Of a stretch of 10,919 bases of DNA, positions 1-6,864 are shown piece by piece. Source of the DNA: a bacterium (GTDB taxonomy: Bacteria > Actinomycetota > Acidimicrobiia > Acidimicrobiales > CATQHL01). The stretch lies in assembly GCA_028819945.1 (NCBI GenBank), contig JAPPKQ010000445.1, positions 1 to 10,919 of the forward strand. Direction: 5' to 3'. The notes under the pieces were generated by a model. That model did not search any database, was not told where the DNA came from, and saw only the letters and a program-made list of their open reading frames with translations. The position numbers and the translations under genes were made by a program. How positions within the stretch are numbered: the first letter of the stretch is position 1; each line of letters begins with the position of its first letter.

Positions 1-2
1 CC

Positions 3-629
3 CCATGGCTGGACCTGGAACCGGGCGAGGCGTCCAACCGGATGAACGACGGGAAGTGCGACCGCGTGGGGCGCTTCTGGGTCGGCAGCATGCTCGAGCA
101 CATCACCGAGGGCGTCTTCACCGGGAAGCTTCATCGCGTCGACGCCGACGGCACGCACACGGTGCTGCGTGACGGCGTGGGCGTCTGCAACGGGCTGGCG
201 TTCTCGCCCGAGGGCGACCGCATGTACTTCGCCGATTCGATGCGCAGCACGGTGTGGCGCTACCGCTACGACCCCGAGACCGGCACCGCCGGTGATCCGG
301 AGGTGTTCTCGGACTGGTCGGGGCTGCCGGGCGTGCCCGACGGCGCGGCGGTGGACGAGACCGGCTGCTACTGGTCGGCCTGCGCCTTCGGCTGGTCGCT
401 GGCCCGCCTCACGCCCCACGGCGACGTCGACCGGATCGTGGAGCTGCCCGTGGAGATCCCCACGATGCCGGCCTTCGGCGGCGCTGACCTCGACACGATC
501 TTCGTCACGTCCATCGGCCCTGGCGGCGGCTTCCCCACGGCACCCGGCCAGCCGCAGGCCGGCGGCGTCTTCGCCGTCGATGCCGGGGTGAGCGGCCTGC
601 CGGAGCCACGCTTCGCCGCCGGAGGCTGA
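3..629 (+). CDS. SMP-30/gluconolactonase family lactonase, 5'-truncated by window edge
   Basis: C-terminal two thirds or so of a six-bladed beta-propeller sugar lactonase (SMP-30/regucalcin/gluconolactonase family), which hydrolyses an aldonolactone to its acid using one divalent metal. The frame is open to the left edge, so the ATG at 42 is internal: the upstream codons read PWLDLEPGEASNR and run into the family motif RMNDGKCD. In this family the Arg and Asn of that motif bind substrate. The two visible metal-site candidates are the Asn of VCNGLAF (bases 189-191) and the Asp of GVPDGAAVD (bases 339-341). The N-terminal blade with the usual metal-binding Glu lies outside the window. It ends 82 bp before the HpsN-like gene on the same strand, so co-transcription is likely. 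The preferred lactone cannot be read from sequence. In known sugar-acid pathways, including the sulfo-Entner-Doudoroff route, such a lactonase follows a sugar dehydrogenase. Confidence 0.9.
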   Translation, partial: PWLDLEPGEASNRMNDGKCDRVGRFWVGSMLEHITEGVFTGKLHRVDADGTHTVLRDGVGVCNGLAFSPEGDRMYFADSMRSTVWRYRYDPETGTAGDPEVFSDWSGLPGVPDGAAVDETGCYWSACAFGWSLARLTPHGDVDRIVELPVEIPTMPAFGGADLDTIFVTSIGPGGGFPTAPGQPQAGGVFAVDAGVSGLPEPRFAAGG

Positions 630-711
630 ACGCCGACCGGCCCGATAGGTTCACGCCCCGGCGCGGCTGCGCACCGCCGCAGCAGGCGCCGACCGACGAG
701 CAGGAGAAGAC

Positions 712-1986
712 ATGGCCCGCTGGCTCAAGACAGGAATCGCCGAGGACCTCAAGCGCGCCCGCGACGACCAGGTCCGGGACACGGTGACGAAGATCCTCGA
801 CGACATCGAGCGACGCGGCGACGAGGCGGTGCGGGAACTGTCGATCCGCTTCGACAACTGGGACCCCGCGGACTTCCGGCTCAGCGACGACGAGATCGCC
901 GCCGCCCTCGCGGAGATCCCCGACGACACGCTCGACGACATCCGCTTCGCCCAGGAGCAGATCCGCAACTTCGCCCGGATCCAGCGGGACGCCCTGGCCG
1001 ACGTGGAGGCCGAGACGCTGCCGGGAGTGGTCCTGGGGCACAAGAACATCCCCGTCGGCTCGGTGGGCTGCTACGTGCCGGGCGGGAAGTACCCGCTGGT
1101 GGCCTCGGCGCACATGTCGGTGGTGACCGCAAAGGTGGCCGGGGTGGAGCGCATCGTGACCTGCGCACCGCCGTTCGGCGGCCGTCCCGCCTCCGCCATC
1201 ATCGCCGCCCAGCACCTCGGCGGGGCCGACGAGATCTACTGCCTCGGCGGCGTGCAGGCGGTCGGCGCAATGGCGCTGGGCACCTCCACGATGGCGCCGG
1301 TGGACATGCTGGTGGGTCCCGGCAACCCGTTCGTGGCCGAGGCGAAGCGCCAACTGTTCGGGCGCGTCGGCATCGACCTGCTGGCCGGGCCGACCGAGAC
1401 GCTCGTGATCGCCGATGACACCAGCGACGGCGAGATCTGCGCCACCGACCTGCTGGGTCAGGCCGAGCACGGTCCCACCTCGCCGGCGGTCCTGCTGACC
1501 ACCTCGGAGGAGTTGGCGGTCGCCACCATCGCCGAGGTGGAGCGGCAGCTGGAGATCCTGCCGACCGGGGAGATCGCCGGGACGGCCTGGCGGGACTACG
1601 GCCAGGTGATCGTGGCCGACAGTGACGACGAGATGGTGCGCATCGGCGACGAGATCGCCTCCGAGCACGTGCAGGTCATGACCGCGGACCCGGACTGGTT
1701 CGCCGAGCGGCTCACGAACTACGGCTCGCTGTTCCTGGGCGACCGCACCAACGTGTCCTACGGCGACAAGGTGATCGGCACCAACCACACGCTGCCCACC
1801 CGCCGGGCGGCCCGCTACACGGGCGGCCTGTGGGTCGGCAAGTTCCTCAAGACCTGCACCTACCAGAAGGTGCTGACCGACGAGGCCTCGGTGCTGCTGG
1901 GCGAGTACTGCTCGCGGCTGTGCGCCCTGGAGGGCTTCGCCGGCCACAAGGCCCAGGCCGACATCAGGGTGCGGCGGCTGGCGTGA
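712..1986 (+). CDS. hpsN: HisD-family zinc dehydrogenase, probable sulfopropanediol 3-dehydrogenase (HpsN-like)
   Basis: A full-length (424 aa) member of the histidinol dehydrogenase superfamily, which oxidises an alcohol through an aldehyde to a carboxylate with NAD+. The HisD metal and catalytic set is complete by spacing: Q250 and H253 in LGQAEHG, E318-H319 in ASEHVQV, D352 in YGDKV, H359 in GTNHTLPT, E407, and H412 in [10 protein letters not shown]. The body ([20 protein letters not shown], and TGGLWVGKF after NHTLPT) resembles, from memory of the family, HpsN, which oxidises (R)-2,3-dihydroxypropane-1-sulfonate to (R)-sulfolactate, better than biosynthetic HisD. The segment after NHTLPT is basic (R364, R365, R368, K377), which would suit an anionic substrate; that is inference. 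No his biosynthesis gene adjoins it, and a lactonase and SDR do. An AGGAG ribosome site lies just before the ATG. A 6-bp hairpin (666-671/678-683) sits in the leader. Substrate is unproven; a catabolic polyol/sulfonate dehydrogenase is the safer general call. Confidence 0.85.
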   Translation: MARWLKTGIAEDLKRARDDQVRDTVTKILDDIERRGDEAVRELSIRFDNWDPADFRLSDDEIAAALAEIPDDTLDDIRFAQEQIRNFARIQRDALADVEAETLPGVVLGHKNIPVGSVGCYVPGGKYPLVASAHMSVVTAKVAGVERIVTCAPPFGGRPASAIIAAQHLGGADEIYCLGGVQAVGAMALGTSTMAPVDMLVGPGNPFVAEAKRQLFGRVGIDLLAGPTETLVIADDTSDGEICATDLLGQAEHGPTSPAVLLTTSEELAVATIAEVERQLEILPTGEIAGTAWRDYGQVIVADSDDEMVRIGDEIASEHVQVMTADPDWFAERLTNYGSLFLGDRTNVSYGDKVIGTNHTLPTRRAARYTGGLWVGKFLKTCTYQKVLTDEASVLLGEYCSRLCALEGFAGHKAQADIRVRRLA

Positions 1987-2849
1987 GCGGCGCGGCCGGC
2001 AGTCGGCGTGAGGCGGAGCGAACGGCGCCTGCGGGCGACCCGGGCGGCAGCGGCGGAACCGGTCCCGGAGCGGGTGGGGTCTCGGGCACCCTTCCGGGCC
2101 GCGGCCTGCGTCTGGACGGCCAGCGGGCGCTGGTGACCGGCGCCGGTCGGGGCATCGGCTTGGCGTGCGCGGAAGGGCTGGCAGAGGCGGGGGCGGAGGT
2201 GACACTGCTGAGCCGCACCCGCAGCGAACTGGAGCAGGCCGCAACCGGCATCGAGGCGGCTGGGGGGCAGGCGGACGTGCTCGTCTGCGACTGCACCGAC
2301 GCCGACGCTGTCGCCGAGGTGATCGGCGGAGCGCCGGGCCATTGGGACGTGCTGGTCAACAACGCCGGGACCAACCGGCCGCAGGGATTCCTGGAGGTGA
2401 CCCGGGAGGCGTTCGAGGAGGTCATGCGGATCAACGTGACGGGGGCCTTCTTCGTGGCCCAGACGGTCGCCGCCAAGATGGCCGCCGCCGGCGAGGGCGG
2501 CAGCATCATCAACATGTCCTCCCAGATGGCGCACGTGGGCGGCGCCCGCCGCTCGGTCTACTGCGCCTCCAAGCACGCCCTCGAGGGCATGACCAAGGCC
2601 ATGGCCATCGACCTGGCCCCGCACCGCATCAGGGTCAACACGGTGTGCCCCACGTTCGTGGTGACCCCCATGACCGCCCCCTACTTCGAGGACGAGGCCT
2701 TCCTCGCCGACACCCTGGGCCGCATCCCCCTCGGCCGCCTCGCACAGGTCAACGACGTCACCGGCGCGGTCGTCTTCCTGGCCTCAGACGCCTCGGCCAT
2801 GATCACCGGATCGGCCCTCAAGGTAGACGGAGGCTGGACCGCCATCTGA
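1983..2849 (+). CDS. short-chain dehydrogenase/reductase (SDR), coupled to hpsN-like gene
   Basis: Classical SDR of 288 residues when read from GTG 1983. That GTG overlaps the TGA of the preceding gene by 4 bp (GTGA), arguing for translational coupling. No in-frame ATG or GTG lies between it and the Rossmann fold, which supports this start. Landmarks: cofactor loop TGAGRGIG (52-59), NNAG (126-129), catalytic S180, YCASK with Y193 and K197, and the C-terminal VDGGWTAI expected of FabG-like members. Residues 1-42 are an unusual Gly/Ala/Ser-rich extension before [12 protein letters not shown]. It could be a disordered tail, or the true start may be a rarer codon further in. R78 after the second strand hints at NADP but is not decisive. 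The context suggests it interconverts an alcohol and ketone in the same pathway as the HpsN-like enzyme (in DHPS degraders, dehydrogenases next to hpsN interconvert the enantiomers). FabG-like function is the null alternative. Confidence 0.88.
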   Translation: MSGAAGSRREAERTAPAGDPGGSGGTGPGAGGVSGTLPGRGLRLDGQRALVTGAGRGIGLACAEGLAEAGAEVTLLSRTRSELEQAATGIEAAGGQADVLVCDCTDADAVAEVIGGAPGHWDVLVNNAGTNRPQGFLEVTREAFEEVMRINVTGAFFVAQTVAAKMAAAGEGGSIINMSSQMAHVGGARRSVYCASKHALEGMTKAMAIDLAPHRIRVNTVCPTFVVTPMTAPYFEDEAFLADTLGRIPLGRLAQVNDVTGAVVFLASDASAMITGSALKVDGGWTAI

Positions 2850-2853
2850 CCCC

Positions 2854-2888
2854 GCCGCGGCCGCCCGCCGGTGGGGCAGTCCCGCGGC
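2854..2888. terminator. possible bidirectional terminator between convergent genes
   Basis: The two operons converge with only 44 bp between stop codons. That gap holds a GC-only inverted repeat, GCCGCGG (2854-2860) with CCGCGGC (2882-2888), with a further GCCC/GGGC pairing possible in the loop. There is no T-tract, so this would be a U-less structure. It is weak evidence in so GC-rich a sequence. Confidence 0.3.
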
Positions 2889-2893
2889 CGGTG

Positions 2894-3628
2894 TCAGTGG
2901 ATGGTGCGGCCCCCGTCGACGGGCAGGGCCTGGCCGGTGATGAACGAGGCGTCTTCGCTGGCCAGGTAGGCGATGGTGGCCGCGATCTCGGCGGGTTCAC
3001 CGAGACGCTCGATCAGGTAGCCCTCGATCGTCCGCTTCAGCCGCTCCTCCGGATCGTCGGCGGCGGCCACCACCGCCGCGATCATCGGGGTGTTCACCGA
3101 TCCGGGGCACACGGCATTGACCCTGATGCCGTCTGTGGCGTGGTCCTTGGCCAGCGACTGCGTCAGGGTGATGACGCCCCCCTTGGAGGTGGCGTAGGAC
3201 ACCATGCCCACGAGGCCGCGCAGGCCGGCGAAGGAGCTGAGGTTCACGATCGCCCCGCCGCCGCTGCGGCGCATGTGCCCGACGGCGGCCCGGCAGCCGA
3301 GGAACACACCGGTGAGGTTCACGTCCAGGACGCGCCGCCACTGCTCGAGGCTGGTGTCCTCGGCCCGCCCGATACCGAGGATCCCGGCGCTGTTCACCAG
3401 CACGTCGAGGCGCCCGGAGGCCTCGACGATCGTGTCGAACGCGGCGGTCCAGTGCTCCTCGACGGTGACGTCCACCTCGACGGCCGGGTGACCGGGGGGC
3501 CCCTCCAGTCCGGGCAGCACCGCGGACCACACGGTCGCCCCTTCGGCGGCCAGCCGCTCCACCGTGGCACCGCCGATGCCGCCCTCGGCGCCGCTCACCA
3601 CGGCCACCTTCCCCTCGAACCTGCGCAT
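2894..3628 (-). CDS. short-chain dehydrogenase/reductase (SDR)
   Basis: Classical SDR of 244 aa. The start is the ATG at 3626-3628 because a perfect AGGAGG lies a few bases upstream and the protein then begins MRRFEGKVAVVSG, as the family should; the open frame continues upstream to about 4156 but only as a shadow of the next gene. Landmarks: SGAEGGIG (12-19), NSAG (79-82, NNAG variant), N104 of DVNLTG, S132, YATSK with Y145 and K149, and C-terminal PVDGG. The segment after the second strand is short and lacks a clear acidic or basic cofactor determinant, so NAD versus NADP is open. It is the last gene of the minus-strand run, 167 bp downstream of a second SDR; a dispersed palindromic repeat lies in that gap, so it could have its own promoter. 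Substrate not identifiable; likely a hydroxyacid, polyol or acyl alcohol dehydrogenase in the same catabolic block. Confidence 0.88.
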   Translation of the reverse strand: MRRFEGKVAVVSGAEGGIGGATVERLAAEGATVWSAVLPGLEGPPGHPAVEVDVTVEEHWTAAFDTIVEASGRLDVLVNSAGILGIGRAEDTSLEQWRRVLDVNLTGVFLGCRAAVGHMRRSGGGAIVNLSSFAGLRGLVGMVSYATSKGGVITLTQSLAKDHATDGIRVNAVCPGSVNTPMIAAVVAAADDPEERLKRTIEGYLIERLGEPAEIAATIAYLASEDASFITGQALPVDGGRTIH

Positions 3629-3633
3629 CGCCG

Positions 3634-3639
3634 CCTCCT
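3634..3639 (-). promoter_or_regulatory. ribosome binding site AGGAGG for SDR at 3628
   Basis: The minus strand reads AGGAGG followed by five bases and then ATG at 3628. This strong site fixes the start of the SDR inside a much longer open frame. Confidence 0.8.
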
Positions 3640-3659
3640 GGTGCGTGTTGGATGATTCG

Positions 3660-3715
3660 TTGAAATCGCGACCGCGGTCGCGGAACGCCGGATTCCTGCC
3701 TCCGCCGGAATGACA
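3660..3715 (-). repeat. dispersed palindromic repeat, copy 1 (TGTCATTCC type)
   Basis: Read on the minus strand it begins TGTCATTCC at 3715 and continues through GGCGGAGGCAGGAATCC. ATTCC at 3692-3696 pairs with GGAAT at 3707-3711. It ends near a perfect 16-bp palindrome, CGCGACCGCGGTCGCG (3667-3682). Such TGTCATTCC...GGAATCC elements are widespread intergenic repeats in many bacterial genomes. The stretch at 8440-8525 begins with the same eight bases and a related continuation. It sits in the 167-bp gap between the two SDR genes and has no coding role. Confidence 0.65.
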
Positions 3716-3795
3716 TCGGAGAACGTCAGTCGCGGCGAGAGCCGGGCGAACGGCCAACGCTACGAGCCGCGCGCTGCAGTTTCCGGCGGCGCGGC

Positions 3796-4563
3796 TCAGT
3801 GCAGGGCGATGCCGCCGGTGATGTCGAACTCGGCGCCGGTTGCGTAGCTGCTGGCGTCGCTGAGCAGCCAGACGATGATCTCCGCAACCTCCTGCGGTTC
3901 GCCGAGGCGCCCCAGCGGGATCATCTCGCGCTCGGCCTTGGCCAGTAGTGCCGGGTCGGTCTGCTCGGTGAGCATCCGGGTGCGCATCGCTCCAGGGCAG
4001 ACCGTGTTGACGAGGATCCCGTCGGCGGCCCCGAAGTTGGCGAACATCTTCGTCATCACCGCCACGGCCCCCTTGGTGGTCTCGTACAGCAGCGAGGTGG
4101 TGGTGAAGCCGCCCTCGTAGACCCCGGTGGAGGTGACGTTCACGACCCGGCCCCAACCCCGGGTGGCCATGTCGGCCATGGCGGCGCGCATCAGCAGCAG
4201 CGGCGCCCGGGCGTTGATGTGGTACACGAAGTCGAAGCGCTCGCCGGTGATCTCCTCCAAGGGCGTGCGGAACAGCACGGCGGCGGCGTTCACCAGGGCG
4301 TCCACCCGCCCGAAGTGCGCCACCGCCTGGGGCACCACCGTCTCCACCTGATCGGCGTCACCGAGGTCCACGACGATGCCGTGCGCCTCGGCGCCCAGCC
4401 CCCGCACGTCGCTGAGCGTCTCGTCCAGGGCGTCGGCGCGGTTGTCCACCAGGGCGAGCCGGTAGCCGCCGCGCTCGGCGACGATCCGGGCCGCGGCGCC
4501 CGCCAGACCGCCGCCGGCGCCCGTGAGGAGGGCGACCCGTTCAGGTGCGTCGGAATTGCTCAT
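3796..4563 (-). CDS. short-chain dehydrogenase/reductase (SDR), divergent cofactor loop
   Basis: SDR of 255 aa, ATG at 4561-4563 preceded by AAGGAGA. The core is complete: Rossmann loop TGAGGGLAG (14-22), D40 at the end of the second strand (VDN, favouring NAD over NADP), N117 of HINARA, S145 in VTSTG, YETTK with Y160 and K164, and the C-terminal TGAEFDITGG. Two departures from the family are visible: the third Gly of the usual TGxxxGIG is shifted (GGLAG), and NNAG is replaced by NAAA (92-95). Active-site residues are intact, so activity is expected. It lies 60 bp after the Cys-rich protein gene and 167 bp before the next SDR, all on one strand, which suggests joint transcription. Substrate unknown. 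The relatives that come to mind are generic SDRs of catabolic clusters rather than fatty-acid FabG. Confidence 0.88.
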   Translation of the reverse strand: MSNSDAPERVALLTGAGGGLAGAAARIVAERGGYRLALVDNRADALDETLSDVRGLGAEAHGIVVDLGDADQVETVVPQAVAHFGRVDALVNAAAVLFRTPLEEITGERFDFVYHINARAPLLLMRAAMADMATRGWGRVVNVTSTGVYEGGFTTTSLLYETTKGAVAVMTKMFANFGAADGILVNTVCPGAMRTRMLTEQTDPALLAKAEREMIPLGRLGEPQEVAEIIVWLLSDASSYATGAEFDITGGIALH

Positions 4564-4623
4564 CGGTGTCTCCTTCCTCGCCGCCGTCTCAGCGGCCCAC
4601 TCAGTCGTCGCCCTCGCCGGCCC

Positions 4624-5766
4624 CTAGTTCGAGTCGCCTCCGGGATCGAGCCCCGGGATCACATCCGGCTTCTGGCGGCCCACGTCGGTGTAGTAGCGCT
4701 CGGGCACCTTGGCCGGGTCCTTGTAGACGTGCCAGGTGCACTTGGCGGTGCCGTCGTTGGGGTACGTGGGCGGTTCGGTGACCCGCACGGGATAGCCGAA
4801 GTGATCGATCGGCATCAGCTGCATGACCATGCAGCAGTTCACGCAGTAGTAGCAGACGCCCTTGGTGTTCCAGGCGAAGTCGAACTCCTCCTCGAAGACG
4901 CCGAACTCGAACGGCGACTCCATGCGCGGCGGCGAGCCCTCGAAGGCGTCCACGAGCATCGAGCGCCCACCGCTGCCGCACGGGTCGAAGCGCCACGTGT
5001 AGCGGTCCTCGTCCTCGCTGAACTCCATGTTGCCGTCCCGCTCGGGGCCCACGAGGTGGCCGCGCATCGCCTCCATGGCCAGGTAGACGTTGGTCCACAG
5101 CGACTCCGACCAGGGGTTCTTCTTGATGTCGAACTTCTCGTAGCGCGACTCGAACAGCGGGCCGATGATGGCGCTCCAGAAGTCGCCGACCGCCTCCTCG
5201 CCCCAGTAGACGACCGCCTCGTTCAGCAGCCCGTAGAGATGGTCCACGTCGCGGTCCTGGACCTGCCGCCAGACCTCCTTCAACTCGGCCAGGGACTCCA
5301 GGGCCTCGTCGCGGTCCTGCGCGCCGACGGCCACCAGGCAGCGCCGCATCTCGGCCTCGAACTCCGCCCAGCGCACGCTGGAGACGAAGGGCCGCCCATC
5401 GGGCAGGCGGATGAGGTCCAGCAGCCGCCTGTTCAGCTCCAGGAGCTGGGCCCGGCCGACGCCCCGCTCGGCCAGGAAGGCGATGGCGTCGGGGATGAGC
5501 CCCTCGAAGAACCCGTGGATGACAGCCGCCTCGTCGTAGAAGAAGTCCACGTACTCGGCGGCCTCGGCCCACTGCCCGGCCTCGATGGCCTCGATCGCCC
5601 TGGTGTAGGTGGCGACCGCGTGGGACTCCCAGGTGACATCAGCGCGGATCCGCCGGCCCAGCGTCTCGGAGTACTGCAGCACGCCGGTCGGAGAGATGTC
5701 CGCTTCGGGCATCAGGCGCGCCTCGGTCAGCAGTTCGTTGATCCAGCCCGACGCGTCCCTGACCAC
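4624..5766 (-). CDS. conserved-looking hypothetical protein with Cys-rich putative metal-binding C-terminal region
   Basis: A 380-aa protein I do not recognise as a named family. The GTG start at 5764-5766 follows GGGAGGGG. Residues 1-240 are predicted-helical with many acidic residues and aromatics (for example YVDFFYDEAAVIHGFFEG around 72-89 and DHLYGLLNEAVVYWGEE around 175-191), and may be two related helical halves. Residues 258-366 are different: FDPCGSGGR (261-268), then C305, C308, C311 and C312 in GVCYYCVNCC, H322, and C343 in KCTWHVYKDP. That spacing could bind zinc or an iron-sulfur cluster. No signal peptide or membrane segment is seen, so it is probably cytoplasmic. The last 13 residues (DVIPGLDPGGDSN) look like a translated intergenic repeat. 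It lies between a DapB-like dehydrogenase and an SDR on the same strand. It could be an enzyme or accessory protein of that pathway; no function is assigned. Confidence 0.85.
   Translation of the reverse strand: MVRDASGWINELLTEARLMPEADISPTGVLQYSETLGRRIRADVTWESHAVATYTRAIEAIEAGQWAEAAEYVDFFYDEAAVIHGFFEGLIPDAIAFLAERGVGRAQLLELNRRLLDLIRLPDGRPFVSSVRWAEFEAEMRRCLVAVGAQDRDEALESLAELKEVWRQVQDRDVDHLYGLLNEAVVYWGEEAVGDFWSAIIGPLFESRYEKFDIKKNPWSESLWTNVYLAMEAMRGHLVGPERDGNMEFSEDEDRYTWRFDPCGSGGRSMLVDAFEGSPPRMESPFEFGVFEEEFDFAWNTKGVCYYCVNCCMVMQLMPIDHFGYPVRVTEPPTYPNDGTAKCTWHVYKDPAKVPERYYTDVGRQKPDVIPGLDPGGDSN
4627..4663 (-). repeat. repeat-like sequence at the 3' end of the 380-aa gene
   Basis: On the minus strand this reads GATCCCGG twice, 12 bp apart, around GGCTCGATCCCGG, and is translated as VIPGLDPGG. 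The PGLDP reading also appears in one frame of the repeat at 8488-8500. This suggests the gene end has been overwritten by, or read into, a dispersed GC-rich palindromic repeat. Confidence 0.4.
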
Positions 5767-5831
5767 GTGTCCCCTCCCTCGATCGCCTCGTTGCTGCGCC
5801 CTTGCTTAGCTGATCGGCGTCGGCTCCGCAC

Positions 5832-5848
5832 TCAGCGGGTGCCGCTGA
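5832..5848 (-). terminator. short perfect hairpin just after the DapB-like gene
   Basis: TCAGCGG (5832-5838), loop GTG, CCGCTGA (5842-5848) form a perfect 7-bp stem with a 3-base loop, beginning 5 bp after the TGA (5854-5856) of the minus-strand gene. No U-run follows. It could be a U-less terminator, an attenuator or a processing site between this gene and the 380-aa gene 87 bp downstream. Confidence 0.4.
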
Positions 5849-5853
5849 TACCG

Positions 5854-6864
5854 TCAGCCCCAGGGGGCGGGGATCGGCAGGTCGGTGACCGACAGCAGGC
5901 CCGGGGGGGCCGCCACGACGTGGGGGATGAGGTTGACGAGCACGGCCATGGTGGTGACCTGCGGGTTGAATCCCGGTCTGACGACGGCGTGCAAACCGGG
6001 ATCGCCGATGACGTTGTAGGAGTCCTCGGGGGCCAAGTCGATGGACGCCAGGTCCACGTGGCCGAGGAACGTCGCCTGGAACCACGGCTCGTCGCCGTCG
6101 CCGGTGTAGCCGGAGGTGACCTGCTTGAACCCCGCTGACTGGCCTGCTGCGATGGGCACCGCCACGGTGTCGATGGCCTCGGGGGCGGGGAAGGGATCGA
6201 TGGTCTCGGTGAACCGCTCCACCGTGCGACCGAAGCGCCGGGCGAAGGTCCGCATGGTGTGCGGGTAGCCGATGTGGCCGTAGATGCGGCCCGCCGCCAC
6301 GCCGGCGGCGTGCTCCTCGGGGTCGAAGCCGAGGCCGAGGCGGCGCTGCACCGTGTGGCTGAAGCCCGACAGGTCCACCACGCGTTGCACCACGATGCGG
6401 TCCACACGGCAGGCGGCGCCGGTCAGCGCCAGGCCCAGCACCTCGTAGATGTAGCCGGGGTTGGCGCCGGCGCCGATCACGGTGACGCCGGCCGCGCGGG
6501 CCCGAGCGTTGATGTCGGCGGAGAAGTCGGGATCGATCGCCCAGGCGTAACCCATCTCCTCGGCGGTGCACATGACGTTCAGCCCGGCGTCCACCCCGGC
6601 GCGGATCTCGTCGGCGACCTCGGCGATGAACGAGGTGGTGGCGATCAGCAACACGTCGGCGGGCGTGGCCAGCGCCGTGTCCCGGTCGGTCACCGCCACC
6701 CCGTTCGGCGCCCCCGTCGCCAACTCGCCGATGTCGGATCCCACCAGGGCGGGGTTGCGACTGCACGCCGCCACCACGTCACCGCCGCTCCGGCCGAGGA
6801 CCAGCCGGGCGACGTTGCGCCCCACGCCGCCCACGCCGCACAGCACGAGTCGGATCTCACTCAT
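5854..6864 (-). CDS. DapB-like NAD(P)-dependent dehydrogenase (2,4-diaminopentanoate dehydrogenase family)
   Basis: A 336-aa oxidoreductase of the dihydrodipicolinate-reductase-like superfamily. The N-terminal Rossmann fold carries GVGGVGRNVA (10-19), CSRNP (34-38) and a typical TAEEMGYAW (100-108). GAGANPGY (131-138) matches the GTGVNPGF-type signature of the 2,4-diaminopentanoate dehydrogenase / amine dehydrogenase subfamily rather than DapB itself, and the 336-residue length also fits that subfamily (DapB is about 250). The reaction would be NAD(P)-dependent oxidation of an amine or reverse reductive amination; the substrate is unknown. The start ATG (6862-6864) has GGAGGTGA at ideal distance. 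The upstream exonuclease reading frame overlaps the start by 8 bp, so the genes are likely co-transcribed. An 87-bp gap with a hairpin separates it from the 380-aa gene downstream. I infer a catabolic role with the neighbouring SDRs. Confidence 0.85.
   Translation of the reverse strand: MSEIRLVLCGVGGVGRNVARLVLGRSGGDVVAACSRNPALVGSDIGELATGAPNGVAVTDRDTALATPADVLLIATTSFIAEVADEIRAGVDAGLNVMCTAEEMGYAWAIDPDFSADINARARAAGVTVIGAGANPGYIYEVLGLALTGAACRVDRIVVQRVVDLSGFSHTVQRRLGLGFDPEEHAAGVAAGRIYGHIGYPHTMRTFARRFGRTVERFTETIDPFPAPEAIDTVAVPIAAGQSAGFKQVTSGYTGDGDEPWFQATFLGHVDLASIDLAPEDSYNVIGDPGLHAVVRPGFNPQVTTMAVLVNLIPHVVAAPPGLLSVTDLPIPAPWG

Noticed and set aside
505..2244. Long minus-strand open frame opposite the HpsN-like gene
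   Set aside because: Its translation is Arg/Gly/His/Val-rich without a domain, and the plus strand encodes a full recognised enzyme; it is a shadow of high GC3.
4219..6138. 639-codon plus-strand open frame
   Set aside because: Runs antisense across three recognised or well-supported minus-strand genes and has low-complexity composition; antisense shadow.
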